Source: Stentor roeselii (lineage: Eukaryota; Ciliophora; Heterotrichea; Heterotrichida; Stentoridae). From it: 64,000 nucleotides of DNA. Shown piece by piece: positions 39,525-48,291 of this stretch. Position 1 is the stretch's first letter, and each line of letters starts with the position of its first letter. Where the stretch lies: the NCBI GenBank assembly GCA_006503475.1, contig RSEH01000030.1:1-64000 (forward strand), in the 5' to 3' direction. The notes under the pieces were generated by a model that worked only from the letters and a program-made list of their open reading frames with translations, was not told the DNA's origin and ran no database searches. The position numbers and the translations under genes were made by a program.

Positions 39525-41867
39525 ATGCTAAAAACCCTTCTCTTATTCCTGTTCCTTCCTCTAATCTCTTCAATACTCCTCTACTTTTACTTCCTTTCCC
39601 GTCCAATCCATTCAATAACCCTATCCAACAACGTATCAAGTCCAGTTGAAATAATCCGTGACTCCTCAGGTCTGGCTCACATATCCTCAGATTCCCTTGA
39701 AGACGCAATCTACGGCCTGGGTTTCGCAATGTGTCAAGACCGTATGTGGCAAATCGACATGATGCGAAGACTAGCGACAGGAAGAATGTCAGAACTTTTC
39801 GGAGCCAAAACATTAGAACTCGACAAGTTCGCCCGAAACATGAAAATTTTGAGATCAGCTGAAGACGACATCAACTCTCTTTCCCCTTCAGAGAGAAAAA
39901 TCGGTGAAAGGTTCGTCGACGGTGTGAACGACGCTGCAGCGATGAACTGGAAACCAATAAACTACTTTTTAACAGGTAGTCATTGGGAAAATCTGACAAT
40001 TGCTGAATCTCAGTCGAATATTTATTTTGTTGCACTTTTTTTATCGAATATTTGGGGCTCTGATGCTTTGAAAGTACAACTTAAGAAAGTTTTAGGAGAT
40101 GAAGTTGAGTTCTTGATGCCTGCTAATGTTGAATTGATTAGACCGAAGAACTTTTGTGTGGATAATGAAGAAATGGATGAGAGGATTCAAGGACCTCCTG
40201 AGAATTTGAAGAGTTCGAATTTCAGTGAGTATTTAGAGTTTTTTACTGATATTTTTGATATGGGAGCTGGTAGTAACTCTTGGGTTATTAGTGGTCAGCA
40301 TACTCGAAGTGGGAAACCAGTTTTGAGCAATGATCCTCATTTGTCTTCAACTATTCCTTCTCCGATGTACTTAAGTCATTTAAGGGTCAAGGACTACTCA
40401 CAGTTCGGAGCTAATCTTATAGGAGTCCCTATTTCTAGCATTGGAAGAAACAAGATGTTCTCCTGGGGGGCTACGTCGTTGAAAGTTGATGATATTGATA
40501 TCTATGCAGAAAAAGTTGTTAATAACACCCATTATTTATTTGGAGAAATTATTCTGCCTTTTGAGTTTTTTCAGGAAAATATTAAAATTAAAGGGCAGGA
40601 AGATTTTCAGATCACTTTTAGACAGACTGTTCATGGACCTATGATTGAAAATTCTATTGTTGGCGTTAAAAAAAATTCTGAAACTTTTGGGTTGAGGAGT
40701 TCGAAAGATTTGTCGGTTTGTTGGGCTTCTTTGTTTCAGAAGGATAAGTCGTTTGGGGTTGTTTCTAAGGTTTTTAAGGCGAAATCTATTGAAGAGTTTC
40801 GAGATGCTCATTCTAAGAGTTTTGTTGTTCGATTGTCGGTTATTGTTGCTAGTGTTGATGGAGATATTGCTTATTTAACGACAGGACGAGTACCAATAAA
40901 ATCATACAAAGGTGACCAAATCTTACCTGGTTGGATTCCAGAAACAAAATGGAAAGGATTCATTCCATTCACCGAGATGCCATTCACCTTAAACCCTAAA
41001 AAAGGTTTCATCGTAACAGCGAATAACTTCATAGCAGGTCCTAAATTCAAGTACTTCGAATCCCTCGGTACCTACTTCTCAGTAGCAAGAGCCGACCGTA
41101 TAACCGAGTTAATCCAAGCGAAAATCCATTCAGGCCACAAGTTCACATCAGAAGACCAACTAGAACTTCTAAAAGACGAACTCGACATATTCGCCAGGCA
41201 TTTTCTTCCAGTTCTTTTAAAAAACCTTCGAAAAACCCAAAATTTTTCATCTGAAATTCAAGAACTCGAGAATTGGGACTACGTAATGCGCAGAGAAAGT
41301 AAAGCCGCTGGAATTTACGCAAGATGGACAATTGAAATCATTTCAGGTCTTTTAAAGGACAAGGTCAAAGACGAGCTACTTTTCGCTTTTTTGAGGAATC
41401 AGGTAATGACCAATAATTTTTATCATTTTTTTCAAGATTATTATCAAGACTTAAGCAAATTTTGTGATAATCCGAAAACTGGACAAAGGGAAAGTTGTGA
41501 AGATTTGATTAATGAAGGATTTGTGAAAGCAGTGGCTTATGTTGATGGAAGGACTTGGGGAGAAATGCATAAAGAGACTTTAAAGCATATTCCTTTCAGT
41601 GATGTTTATGGACTTAAGTGGATTTTTGAAAGGTCGCAATATTTGGGTGGAAATTCGAATACTGTTCATGCGACTTTTATTAATTGGAATGCAACTTTTG
41701 AAGTTTTTCAAAGTCCTGGATTGAAAATGGTTACTGATATGGGAAACTCTTCTGCTTTTTATTTTGCGGTTGAAGCTGGAATGTCGGAAAATGTTTTTAG
41801 TAGTCATTATTCGGATATGATGAGTGGGTATCATTATGGAGATATTCCAAGGTTAGGGTTTTATTAG
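39525..41867 (+). CDS. Penicillin-acylase family Ntn hydrolase (S45), signal-anchored
   Basis: 780 aa, ATG at 39525. An N-terminal hydrophobic segment at about 2-25 serves as signal or anchor. The alpha-chain region contains EIIRDSSGLAHISSDSLEDAIYGLGFAMCQDRMWQIDMMRR, cut here to GLAHI and QDRMWQ, typical of the family. The autocatalytic site is GAGSNSWVISG, making Ser250 the predicted nucleophile and new N-terminus of the beta chain (compare SNMWVIG in penicillin G acylase); DPHLSSTIPSP follows, as expected. FRQTVHGPMI and a late NSSAFYF-type segment complete the fold. Family members cleave amides such as acyl-homoserine lactones, penicillins or N-acyl amines. The substrate here is unknown; secretion or lysosomal location would suit quorum-signal or bacterial-product breakdown in a bacterivore. 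Strong compositional blocks run through the gene. Confidence 0.9.
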   Translation: MLKTLLLFLFLPLISSILLYFYFLSRPIHSITLSNNVSSPVEIIRDSSGLAHISSDSLEDAIYGLGFAMCQDRMWQIDMMRRLATGRMSELFGAKTLELDKFARNMKILRSAEDDINSLSPSERKIGERFVDGVNDAAAMNWKPINYFLTGSHWENLTIAESQSNIYFVALFLSNIWGSDALKVQLKKVLGDEVEFLMPANVELIRPKNFCVDNEEMDERIQGPPENLKSSNFSEYLEFFTDIFDMGAGSNSWVISGQHTRSGKPVLSNDPHLSSTIPSPMYLSHLRVKDYSQFGANLIGVPISSIGRNKMFSWGATSLKVDDIDIYAEKVVNNTHYLFGEIILPFEFFQENIKIKGQEDFQITFRQTVHGPMIENSIVGVKKNSETFGLRSSKDLSVCWASLFQKDKSFGVVSKVFKAKSIEEFRDAHSKSFVVRLSVIVASVDGDIAYLTTGRVPIKSYKGDQILPGWIPETKWKGFIPFTEMPFTLNPKKGFIVTANNFIAGPKFKYFESLGTYFSVARADRITELIQAKIHSGHKFTSEDQLELLKDELDIFARHFLPVLLKNLRKTQNFSSEIQELENWDYVMRRESKAAGIYARWTIEIISGLLKDKVKDELLFAFLRNQVMTNNFYHFFQDYYQDLSKFCDNPKTGQRESCEDLINEGFVKAVAYVDGRTWGEMHKETLKHIPFSDVYGLKWIFERSQYLGGNSNTVHATFINWNATFEVFQSPGLKMVTDMGNSSAFYFAVEAGMSENVFSSHYSDMMSGYHYGDIPRLGFY

Positions 41868-42456
41868 ATTGAGTTAAAAATTTAGATTTAGGAAAAGTTT
41901 AGATTTGGTTTTTAATAGTTTTTAGGATGATTTGAAAAAGTTTTGGTTGGAATTTTGAAGGTTTTAAAGTGAAACTAGTTATAATAAAATCAGATCAATA
42001 TTCTAGATATTGATTTCAATCAAGCCTTTCTAAACATTATTTCTATATTCTGTAAAGATTATCATGATTCAATGTTTATAATTTTAATGATAAATTAAAT
42101 ATAATCTTTATTCATCACAATTATTTATTACTGAATCATCAGTAGTATTTACTTCAGATAAAATGACAAGGATTTTTTATTGATATACCTAATGAATTCT
42201 CATAATAATCTTGAGATAATCAAATGATGCTACCCCATTCATAATAGTAAACAACCTATCTATATTCGAATCTTGGGAATCCATGATTCAATACTCATTA
42301 TCAATCGAAAATAATATCATATTAAATTATCAGCACAAACCAATAAATAAAACATCGATTTCTGCTAAAGAAATCACCATGATAACATGATTTCACCTTC
42401 TTTAAAATACTTTGATAACTTTAAACTTATCAAAATCCTCTAATATTTAATAAAAA
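41868..42456. other. Intergenic, no gene seen
   Basis: The first ~110 bp are G/T-rich after the acylase stop; the last ~150 bp are A/C-rich before the kinase start. AT-rich between. No RNA gene. Confidence 0.6.
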
Positions 42457-43863
42457 ATGCTTAACCTGAAAAATGAAGACTTTCGAAAACTCGAGACACT
42501 TTTCAAGGTAGGCAACACAGAAGTTAATCAAGTGAGAATATCTCATTTAAATCAACTCTGCGTTGTCAAAATCCAGAAAGTTAATTCAATCGAAGAAGCA
42601 AATTCTATGAGCCGTGAATGTTATTCCTTAGCATCAAATAGTCATTCAAACATCGTAAAGCTTATCGGTTGCACCCTAGTAGGAAATGAAAGAAACTTAA
42701 CATCAGTGATGATTTTTTTAGAATATTGCAGTCAAGGTCCACTGAATGAGCACTTCAATACTTTTCGAGATTCTATAAATGAAGACACTATTTATTACTA
42801 CCTATTCCAAGCAGTAGAGGCTTTATCCTTTCTTCAAGAGCGAGAAGTATCTCATAGAGACATAAAACCTGAAAACATCCTCATCACTGACAATGGAAAA
42901 ACATTAAAAATCAGTGACTTAGGCTGCTGTACTAAAATCGATGCATCAACATTAACCTTGAAAGGAACTGCGAATTATTTATCTCCAAAACTAAGAAAAA
43001 GACATGAGTTGAATCAAGAAAATGCTGAATATAAAGTTCATCACAATTCTTATAAATCTGATGTTTTTTCATTGGGATTGATTATTTTGTCTATGCTTCA
43101 GGAAGGTTTCAATAATACTCAATACAATCGATTAGATAATCTAGAAAATTTGATTTGTGAGAAAGTAGGAAAAATAAAAAATCAATTTTTTAGACAGTTG
43201 ATTATAAAAATGCTTGAATTTGATGAGGATAGAAGAATGGATTTTATTGAACTTAAAGACTTTCTTCATCAAAATCATGTCATTTTACCTGAACATTTCT
43301 GCCAAAAATGCATGAAATACTGCCCTAGTCTGACTTTTCGTTATATCAGAGGAGCTTCTTTTTGTGAAATTTGTTGTCAAGAAATAGAAAAAGAAGGGGC
43401 TTTGAACTGTGAGATTTGTGAAAATATGCATATTCTTAGTGAATTGTATATTTTTGAATGTAAAGCTTATGGGAAAGAATGTCTTCAGCCTAAATGTGAT
43501 GAAAAAAAGAGTTTGTAATATATAAGCAGGTATTGTGCTGTTTGTCAGTCAAAAGTTTCGCAGGATCTTTTGTGTCTTTGTGAATCTATTTTTAGATGCT
43601 CGGTTTGCAAAGGGTTAAAACATGATGGAGTTAATTGTATTGAAGGAAAATCAATTATGGGAGATATTTACAGTAATCATTACTCTTATTCTTGTTGTCT
43701 ATGTGATGATGGGTGCTTTATAATGAAAAAGGATAACTCATATTTTTATTCGTGCCAGAAACATCAGATGGTGGCCTGTTGGGTGTGTCGAAAAGGAATA
43801 GGGAAGAAGATTGATCATGAAAAATGTAGGGTTTTAATGCTCAACAGTCATAATTTAGAATAA
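42457..43863 (+). CDS. Atypical protein kinase with Cys-rich C-terminal tail, copy 1
   Basis: Two exons joined by removing the 15-nt intron at 43515-43529; 463 aa in all. Kinase domain about residues 8-275: the usual glycine loop is not recognisable (KVGNTEVNQVRISH). The ATP lysine is in CVVKIQ, the catalytic loop HRDIKPENIL is intact, and DLG replaces DFG. APE is also altered (NYLSPKLR). A Cys-rich part follows: FCQKCMKYC, FCEICCQEI and CEICENM, then after the intron YCAVCQSK, CSVCKG, CLCDDGC and CWVCRKG with a final DHEKC. This suggests several zinc sites. HRD Asp and VVK Lys favour activity, but the missing Gly loop leaves this open. The gene at 44688 is a paralogue with the same intron position. 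Kinase plus zinc tail is not a layout I recognise. Confidence 0.82.
43515..43529 (+). other. 15-nt intron in kinase copy 1
   Basis: GTAATATATAAGCAG. Retention gives TAA at once (TTG TAA). Same position as in copy 2. Confidence 0.9.
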
Positions 43864-44687
43864 TGTTTGAGTTCGATTATAATTCAGGTATTTATGAATT
43901 TTGCATTCTGTAATACTCTTAAATTATTCATTAACGTTTTTTTAATTATTTGGTGCTATTCTTGATATTTTGAATCGATTATTTTTTCTATAAGTGCATT
44001 CAATCTATTGAAATTCATTGAAATCTTCATTCTAATATAGTAAAATCCTCTTTACTTTCATCATCCAAAAAATGTTTTTATCCTAACAAAAATATCTGTT
44101 GTTTCATTATCCTTGTGTATATAATTATTATGAAAACTTGATATAATTTATAACTAAATTATCAAAACTTGATTCCTTATAGCTGCTAGAGTTATTCGTT
44201 TCTAATTTTTTCTTATATTCCTTCACTAGTGATAAATATCTTTAATTTGCCAATTTAATTTCTATATATCCTTTTATATTAAGCACTTAGAAATTTTATC
44301 AGAATAAGATTTGAAATTTAATTCATTTCCTAAATGATTCTTATGAATATAATTCAATATATCTTCCTATTATGTAATTCCTAAAGAATTTTAAATTGAC
44401 TGTTTTCATCAAGTAAATACTTTTCAGATTTCAAGATACTAGTATTTCGTATTTCAATTTATTATTCTTAACTGAGATAACTAAATTTGCAAATTTAGAT
44501 AAGATTAGAATTTACTTTGCTATTTGAAATCAAAATTTCAGGAAAATAATTTCCATTGTAAAGATATTCGATATACTTAATTTTTGACAATTACAAACTT
44601 AATGAGAAAACATTCAAGTAATCTATATGTTTATGATTAAATTAAATCAGTTAACCAATCAAATAATCTTACTTAATTAGTCTATAA
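43864..44687. other. Intergenic between kinase paralogues
   Basis: 824 bp, AT-rich, no open frame, no repeat or RNA gene seen. Confidence 0.6.
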
Positions 44688-46108
44688 ATGTTGAAATTGA
44701 ATAATGAATCATATAAAGACATCAAAACACTTTACAAAGTAGGAAAAACCGAGGTTATCTTATCTCAAATCTTCGATCTTATTCAACCCTGTGTAGTAAA
44801 AATCCAACCAACAAAATCCATCGACACAGCACAAGAAATGATAAATGAATGTTACAACCTAGCAAAATGCAATCATCCAAATATAGTCACTCTGCTAGCT
44901 TGTATTTTAGATGGAAAGAAAAATAATCTCTCTTCAGTGAAAATCTTTTTAGAGTACTGTGATCGAGGCTCCCTCGAAGACCACTACGAAAAATTGAAAA
45001 AACACGAATTATCCTGGACTGATATGACAGTTTTTTATTACTTTTATCAGGCAGTCGAAGCTTTGTCCCATCTTCAATCAATGCAAGTTGCCCATAGAGA
45101 CATTAAACCAGGAAATATTTTGATCACGGATAATGGAAGGACTTTGAAAATAGGTGACTTGGGATCTTGTACGAAAATCGATAAATTAACACTGACATTA
45201 CAAGGAACACCTAATTACCTCGCTCCTGCTCTCAGAGAAAGTTTTGAGCTGAACAGACAAAAACAAAATTTGTGAATCAAGTTCATCACAATCCTTATAA
45301 ATCTGATGTTTTTTCATTGGGTTTAATGATTTTAACAATGTTGCTGGGAAATTTTGATGATAAAGATTATAATTATCTAGACTCACTTGAAAATATTTTA
45401 AATGAAAGAATAAATAACTTAGAAAATATTTATTTCAAGGAAATCTTGAAAAAAATGCTGAATTTTAATGAAGAAGAAAGAATTGATTTCATTGAATTGA
45501 AGGAATATCTAAGAGAAAAACAGTTCATTGATTATGATAAGTTTTGTCAGTATTGCATGAATTATTGTCCAGATGAAAGTTTCATTAATATCAGAGGAAC
45601 TTTCTTCTGTGAACCTTGCAGTCAAAAAGTGCAGATTCAAGGCTGGTTGACCTGCAAACTTTGTAAAGAAAACTATCAAATTAGTGATTTTTATATATTT
45701 GATGGTATAGTTTATTGCAAAAAATGTATAAGTATTGATATTTTTAATAGTCAACAGTTGTAAGTTGTATTCAGGTCATGTGGAGCTTGCAAGTCAAAAC
45801 TTTTTAATAATCTTTTATGTGACTGTGATTTGATTCGTAGATGTTTGATTTGTAAAGGACTGGAACATATAGGAAAAAATTGTGTTGAAGGGGAAAAAAT
45901 GATTAGTGAAAGTGGCCATACTCAAAATCTTTACTCTCTGTATGAATGTAGCGATTTGCATTATATTGTAAGAAATTATGATTCTTTTTTTTATGTATGT
46001 CGAGAACATAAGAAGTCGAGCTGTTTGGTATGCAGCACACCATATGGTAATCATCAAGATCATAAAATATGTAGGATATTACTGGCGAACAGTCATTTAT
46101 TATATTAG
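44688..46108 (+). CDS. Atypical kinase with Cys-rich tail, copy 2, with a -1 frame break
   Basis: ATG at 44688 in CTATAAATG. Residues 1-195 cover the N-lobe and catalytic loop: Lys in CVVKIQ, HRDIKPGNIL, DLGSC. The frame then meets TGA at 45273-45275. The paralogous sequence (VHHNPYKSDVFSLGL and all that follows) continues in the -1 frame, which overlaps from 45272, up to the 15-nt intron at 45760-45774 and then the last exon. The break lies exactly on A AAT TTG (45266-45272), a slippery-type heptamer. The downstream frame is well conserved against copy 1 over some 270 codons, so the break is recent, an assembly error or a recoding site. The Cys-rich tail is kept (FCQYCMNYC, FCEPCSQ, CKLCKEN, CGACKSK, CLICKG, CLVCS). 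Without frameshifting the product would lack half the C-lobe. Confidence 0.7.
45266..45272 (+). other. Slippery-type heptamer A AAT TTG at the frame junction
   Basis: In the upstream frame the codons are AAT TTG TGA. A tandem -1 slip would re-pair on AAA TTT and continue GTG AAT CAA GTT in the conserved frame. Third-position G is not favoured in known sites, and no strong downstream fold is visible. Confidence 0.4.
45760..45774 (+). other. 15-nt intron in kinase copy 2
   Basis: GTAAGTTGTATTCAG. Retention gives TTG TAA. Homologous position to the intron of copy 1. Confidence 0.9.
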
Positions 46109-46352
46109 TTGTTAGGTTTATAAGAATTCTGTGAGTTTTTATTATATTTGATGAGATTATCATTTCATTCATTATTTTTTTATGAACACAATAGACAGTT
46201 ATTTGATTGATTTCTTCCTTATCACTGGTCTATTCATATAATAATAAGAAAATATTTACTCCTCATATCATCAACTTGATAAAAAACAAAACAAAAACCA
46301 TAAAATCTCCAAATAAAATCCTGCCTAATTTCCATATTTCTGATGTTATATA

Positions 46353-46952
46353 ATGAAAAAAGTCCTTTATTTAAGAGGTTTTCCACCAACATTCACTAAA
46401 TCTGACCTATCTGCAGTTTTCCGACCATTAGGAAGACTAAAAAAAGTTGAAATAATTTCGAATGATGAGAAATTATTCGGTATAATAAAGTTCTTAGACG
46501 ATAAAAACGTGGAGAAGGCAATTGAGTCTCATCATATGAAAGAAGTTGATGGAATTAAATGGTACGCTGCTCTATGCAATGACTCAAAAGATCACAATCA
46601 AGTCTATGAAAGAAATCAAGAAAAAAAAAAAATCAGGGAAAAAACAATTTTCCTTCGAGATTTTTCTGAAACTTTTAATGAAGAAGCAGTAGTTAAAATG
46701 TTTTCTGTCTTTGGTGAAATCAGTGAAATTAAATTCAAACAACCTGCTGCTTTCGTTACTTTTGTGAATTCTGAAAGTGTAGAAAAAGTGCTTAAACGTA
46801 AGAAGTTTTTGTTCTTTGAGGGAAAAAGGATATTTATTAATCGGATGAGAATAAAGAAACAGTTGGGTGATTTGATTAGATTAAAGAAAGCGAGGAAAGA
46901 GGAAAGAGCCTTAAAGAATAAAAAGATGATAAATGAAGGAAATAATAATTAA
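46353..46952 (+). CDS. Two-RRM RNA-binding protein, subfamily B
   Basis: 199 aa, ATG at 46353 in TATATAATG. RRM1 is at about 3-75 (VLYLRGFPPTFTKSDLSAVF, KLFGIIKFLD); here the RNP1-like segment has LFGIIKF, closer to the textbook form than other members. RRM2 is at about 95-166 (TIFLRDFSETFNEEAVVKMF, AAFVTFVN). The tail is Lys/Arg-rich. It is the partner of the gene at 26860 in subfamily B, nearly 20 kb away, which again shows dispersal of the family across the window. It is followed by 187 bp with no feature, then a minus-strand gene. Confidence 0.85.
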   Translation: MKKVLYLRGFPPTFTKSDLSAVFRPLGRLKKVEIISNDEKLFGIIKFLDDKNVEKAIESHHMKEVDGIKWYAALCNDSKDHNQVYERNQEKKKIREKTIFLRDFSETFNEEAVVKMFSVFGEISEIKFKQPAAFVTFVNSESVEKVLKRKKFLFFEGKRIFINRMRIKKQLGDLIRLKKARKEERALKNKKMINEGNNN

Positions 46953-47139
46953 TATTTCTGATAATTATAGTGATTATAAACATTCTAATTCAAATAATTT
47001 CTCATTTGTTTAGATCTGATAAAGCTTTATGATAAATTCCATCTTCAAAAACTTGATTCTCTAAAATTTTCATCATCCATTCGATCTTCCTAAAAAAATC
47101 CCTTCACTATAAACTAACCTCATAAAAATACACTAATCC

Positions 47140-47685
47140 TCATAAAAATCCTCTAGACCTTCCCTTCTCCGACTCTTCCAAATACTTCTGTTTCAAAACA
47201 GGTTCAAGTAGCAACTGTTTAACCTGAAAGCGATTCAATCTATCCCTTTTAACACTCTTCTCAAAAGACTCAACACTAGGTGCACTTTCCATGGCCCGAG
47301 TGAGATACTTGCCTCCAAGAAGTCTTTCAGGTACACTTTTTTCCTTATCTCTAACAATCGGTGGTAAAAAAGTCATCTTTTTCGCTCTCACATTTAAAAA
47401 CTGATAAACTGAAGCGATTTTTTTTTCATTTCCAGCAAGAGACCTTCCCTTACGCGGCCTTTGAGGAGTTTTATGATCTTCCCCGAAGAAAGACTGAAGT
47501 TCTTGATGAATGACTTCCTCGTAATTTTTAAACCTTTTTGGATTTAATGAAGGAAAGTCATTAGAAAGGTCTTCAACATTTCTCATTACTGCAATTTGAC
47601 TGCTTTTCACATTTTCTGCAATTTTCGCAAGTTTTTTCCTGTCTTCTTTGGTGGAGTCGAGGTATTTCTTAAGTTCTTCAGTCAT
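47140..47685 (-). CDS. Hypothetical basic helical protein, 181 aa
   Basis: Complete frame, ATG at 47685. The N-terminal third is a likely coiled coil (ELKKYLDSTKEDRKKLAKIAENV). The middle is basic and loop-like (HKTPQRPRKGRSLAG) and the C-terminal third is again helical and charged. There is no signal peptide, membrane segment or known motif. It lies 20 bp downstream of the 189-aa gene on the same strand. I cannot name a family. Real-gene evidence is the full-length frame, coding-type composition and the tight fit between neighbours. Confidence 0.65.
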   Translation of the reverse strand: MTEELKKYLDSTKEDRKKLAKIAENVKSSQIAVMRNVEDLSNDFPSLNPKRFKNYEEVIHQELQSFFGEDHKTPQRPRKGRSLAGNEKKIASVYQFLNVRAKKMTFLPPIVRDKEKSVPERLLGGKYLTRAMESAPSVESFEKSVKRDRLNRFQVKQLLLEPVLKQKYLEESEKGRSRGFL

Positions 47686-47705
47686 TTTTTACATGATTTA
47701 TTAAA

Positions 47706-48275
47706 TTAATCTGGCATCTCTGATGTCCATGTCGGAGTAGGACTGCTGATTTCAATAGTTGAGTAAAGATGACTGTCAATGAAAACAACGGAATTTTTGC
47801 GAGTTGGTTTTTTTTCTACTCTGGCGAAAGGGTTTTTTAAGAACTCGTCAGCGATCCTCATGACCTCCAAGTCCTTTTCAATAGACTCGCTGAGCCTTGG
47901 GGACTCTTTGACACTTGCTTGAGTCGATGCGAAGAACTGGTTGGACTGAGTCCTTCTTGCATCAATTTTTAACGGCAAAGAGGTTGTATCTAATGGAGGG
48001 TTTTCTTTAGTCTCCCTGCATGTCACGAGTCTCATTCTGTCTGTGTCCTGGACAAGGTCTTTCTTTTTCAGTGGTTCAAAAACTTTAGGTTTATTTTTGA
48101 CTTCAGGGCTTTTTGAACTTTGATTGATGTTCAAGACTTTTAAGATATTTACACGATTTTTTAACTTTTCTTTCATCATCCTGATTCCGAAGATTAAAAC
48201 TTCTTCGATTGCTTTGGAGAGGAGATGTTTTGGGAAGTCTTGAAAAAATTCAAATATTTCCGCATTTCTCAACAT
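47706..48275 (-). CDS. Hypothetical protein, 189 aa
   Basis: Complete frame, ATG at 48275 in TTATAAATG. The first ~45 residues are helical with hydrophobic faces (AEIFEFFQDFPKHLLSKAIEEVLIF) and could be a small interaction domain; this opening is mildly reminiscent of RIIa-type dimerisation motifs but lacks clear signature residues. The rest is basic, Ser/Pro-rich and probably disordered, ending SSPTPTWTSEMPD. It is divergent from the 445-aa gene with 16 bp between start codons, and 20 bp upstream of the 181-aa gene. Function unknown. Confidence 0.65.
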   Translation of the reverse strand: MLRNAEIFEFFQDFPKHLLSKAIEEVLIFGIRMMKEKLKNRVNILKVLNINQSSKSPEVKNKPKVFEPLKKKDLVQDTDRMRLVTCRETKENPPLDTTSLPLKIDARRTQSNQFFASTQASVKESPRLSESIEKDLEVMRIADEFLKNPFARVEKKPTRKNSVVFIDSHLYSTIEISSPTPTWTSEMPD

Positions 48276-48291
48276 TTATAACTGAATTATC

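Noticed and set aside
45260-45300. 15- or 16-nt intron to explain the frame break in kinase copy 2
   Set aside because: No GTA..AG of suitable length, and lengths of 15 or 16 would not give the needed phase.
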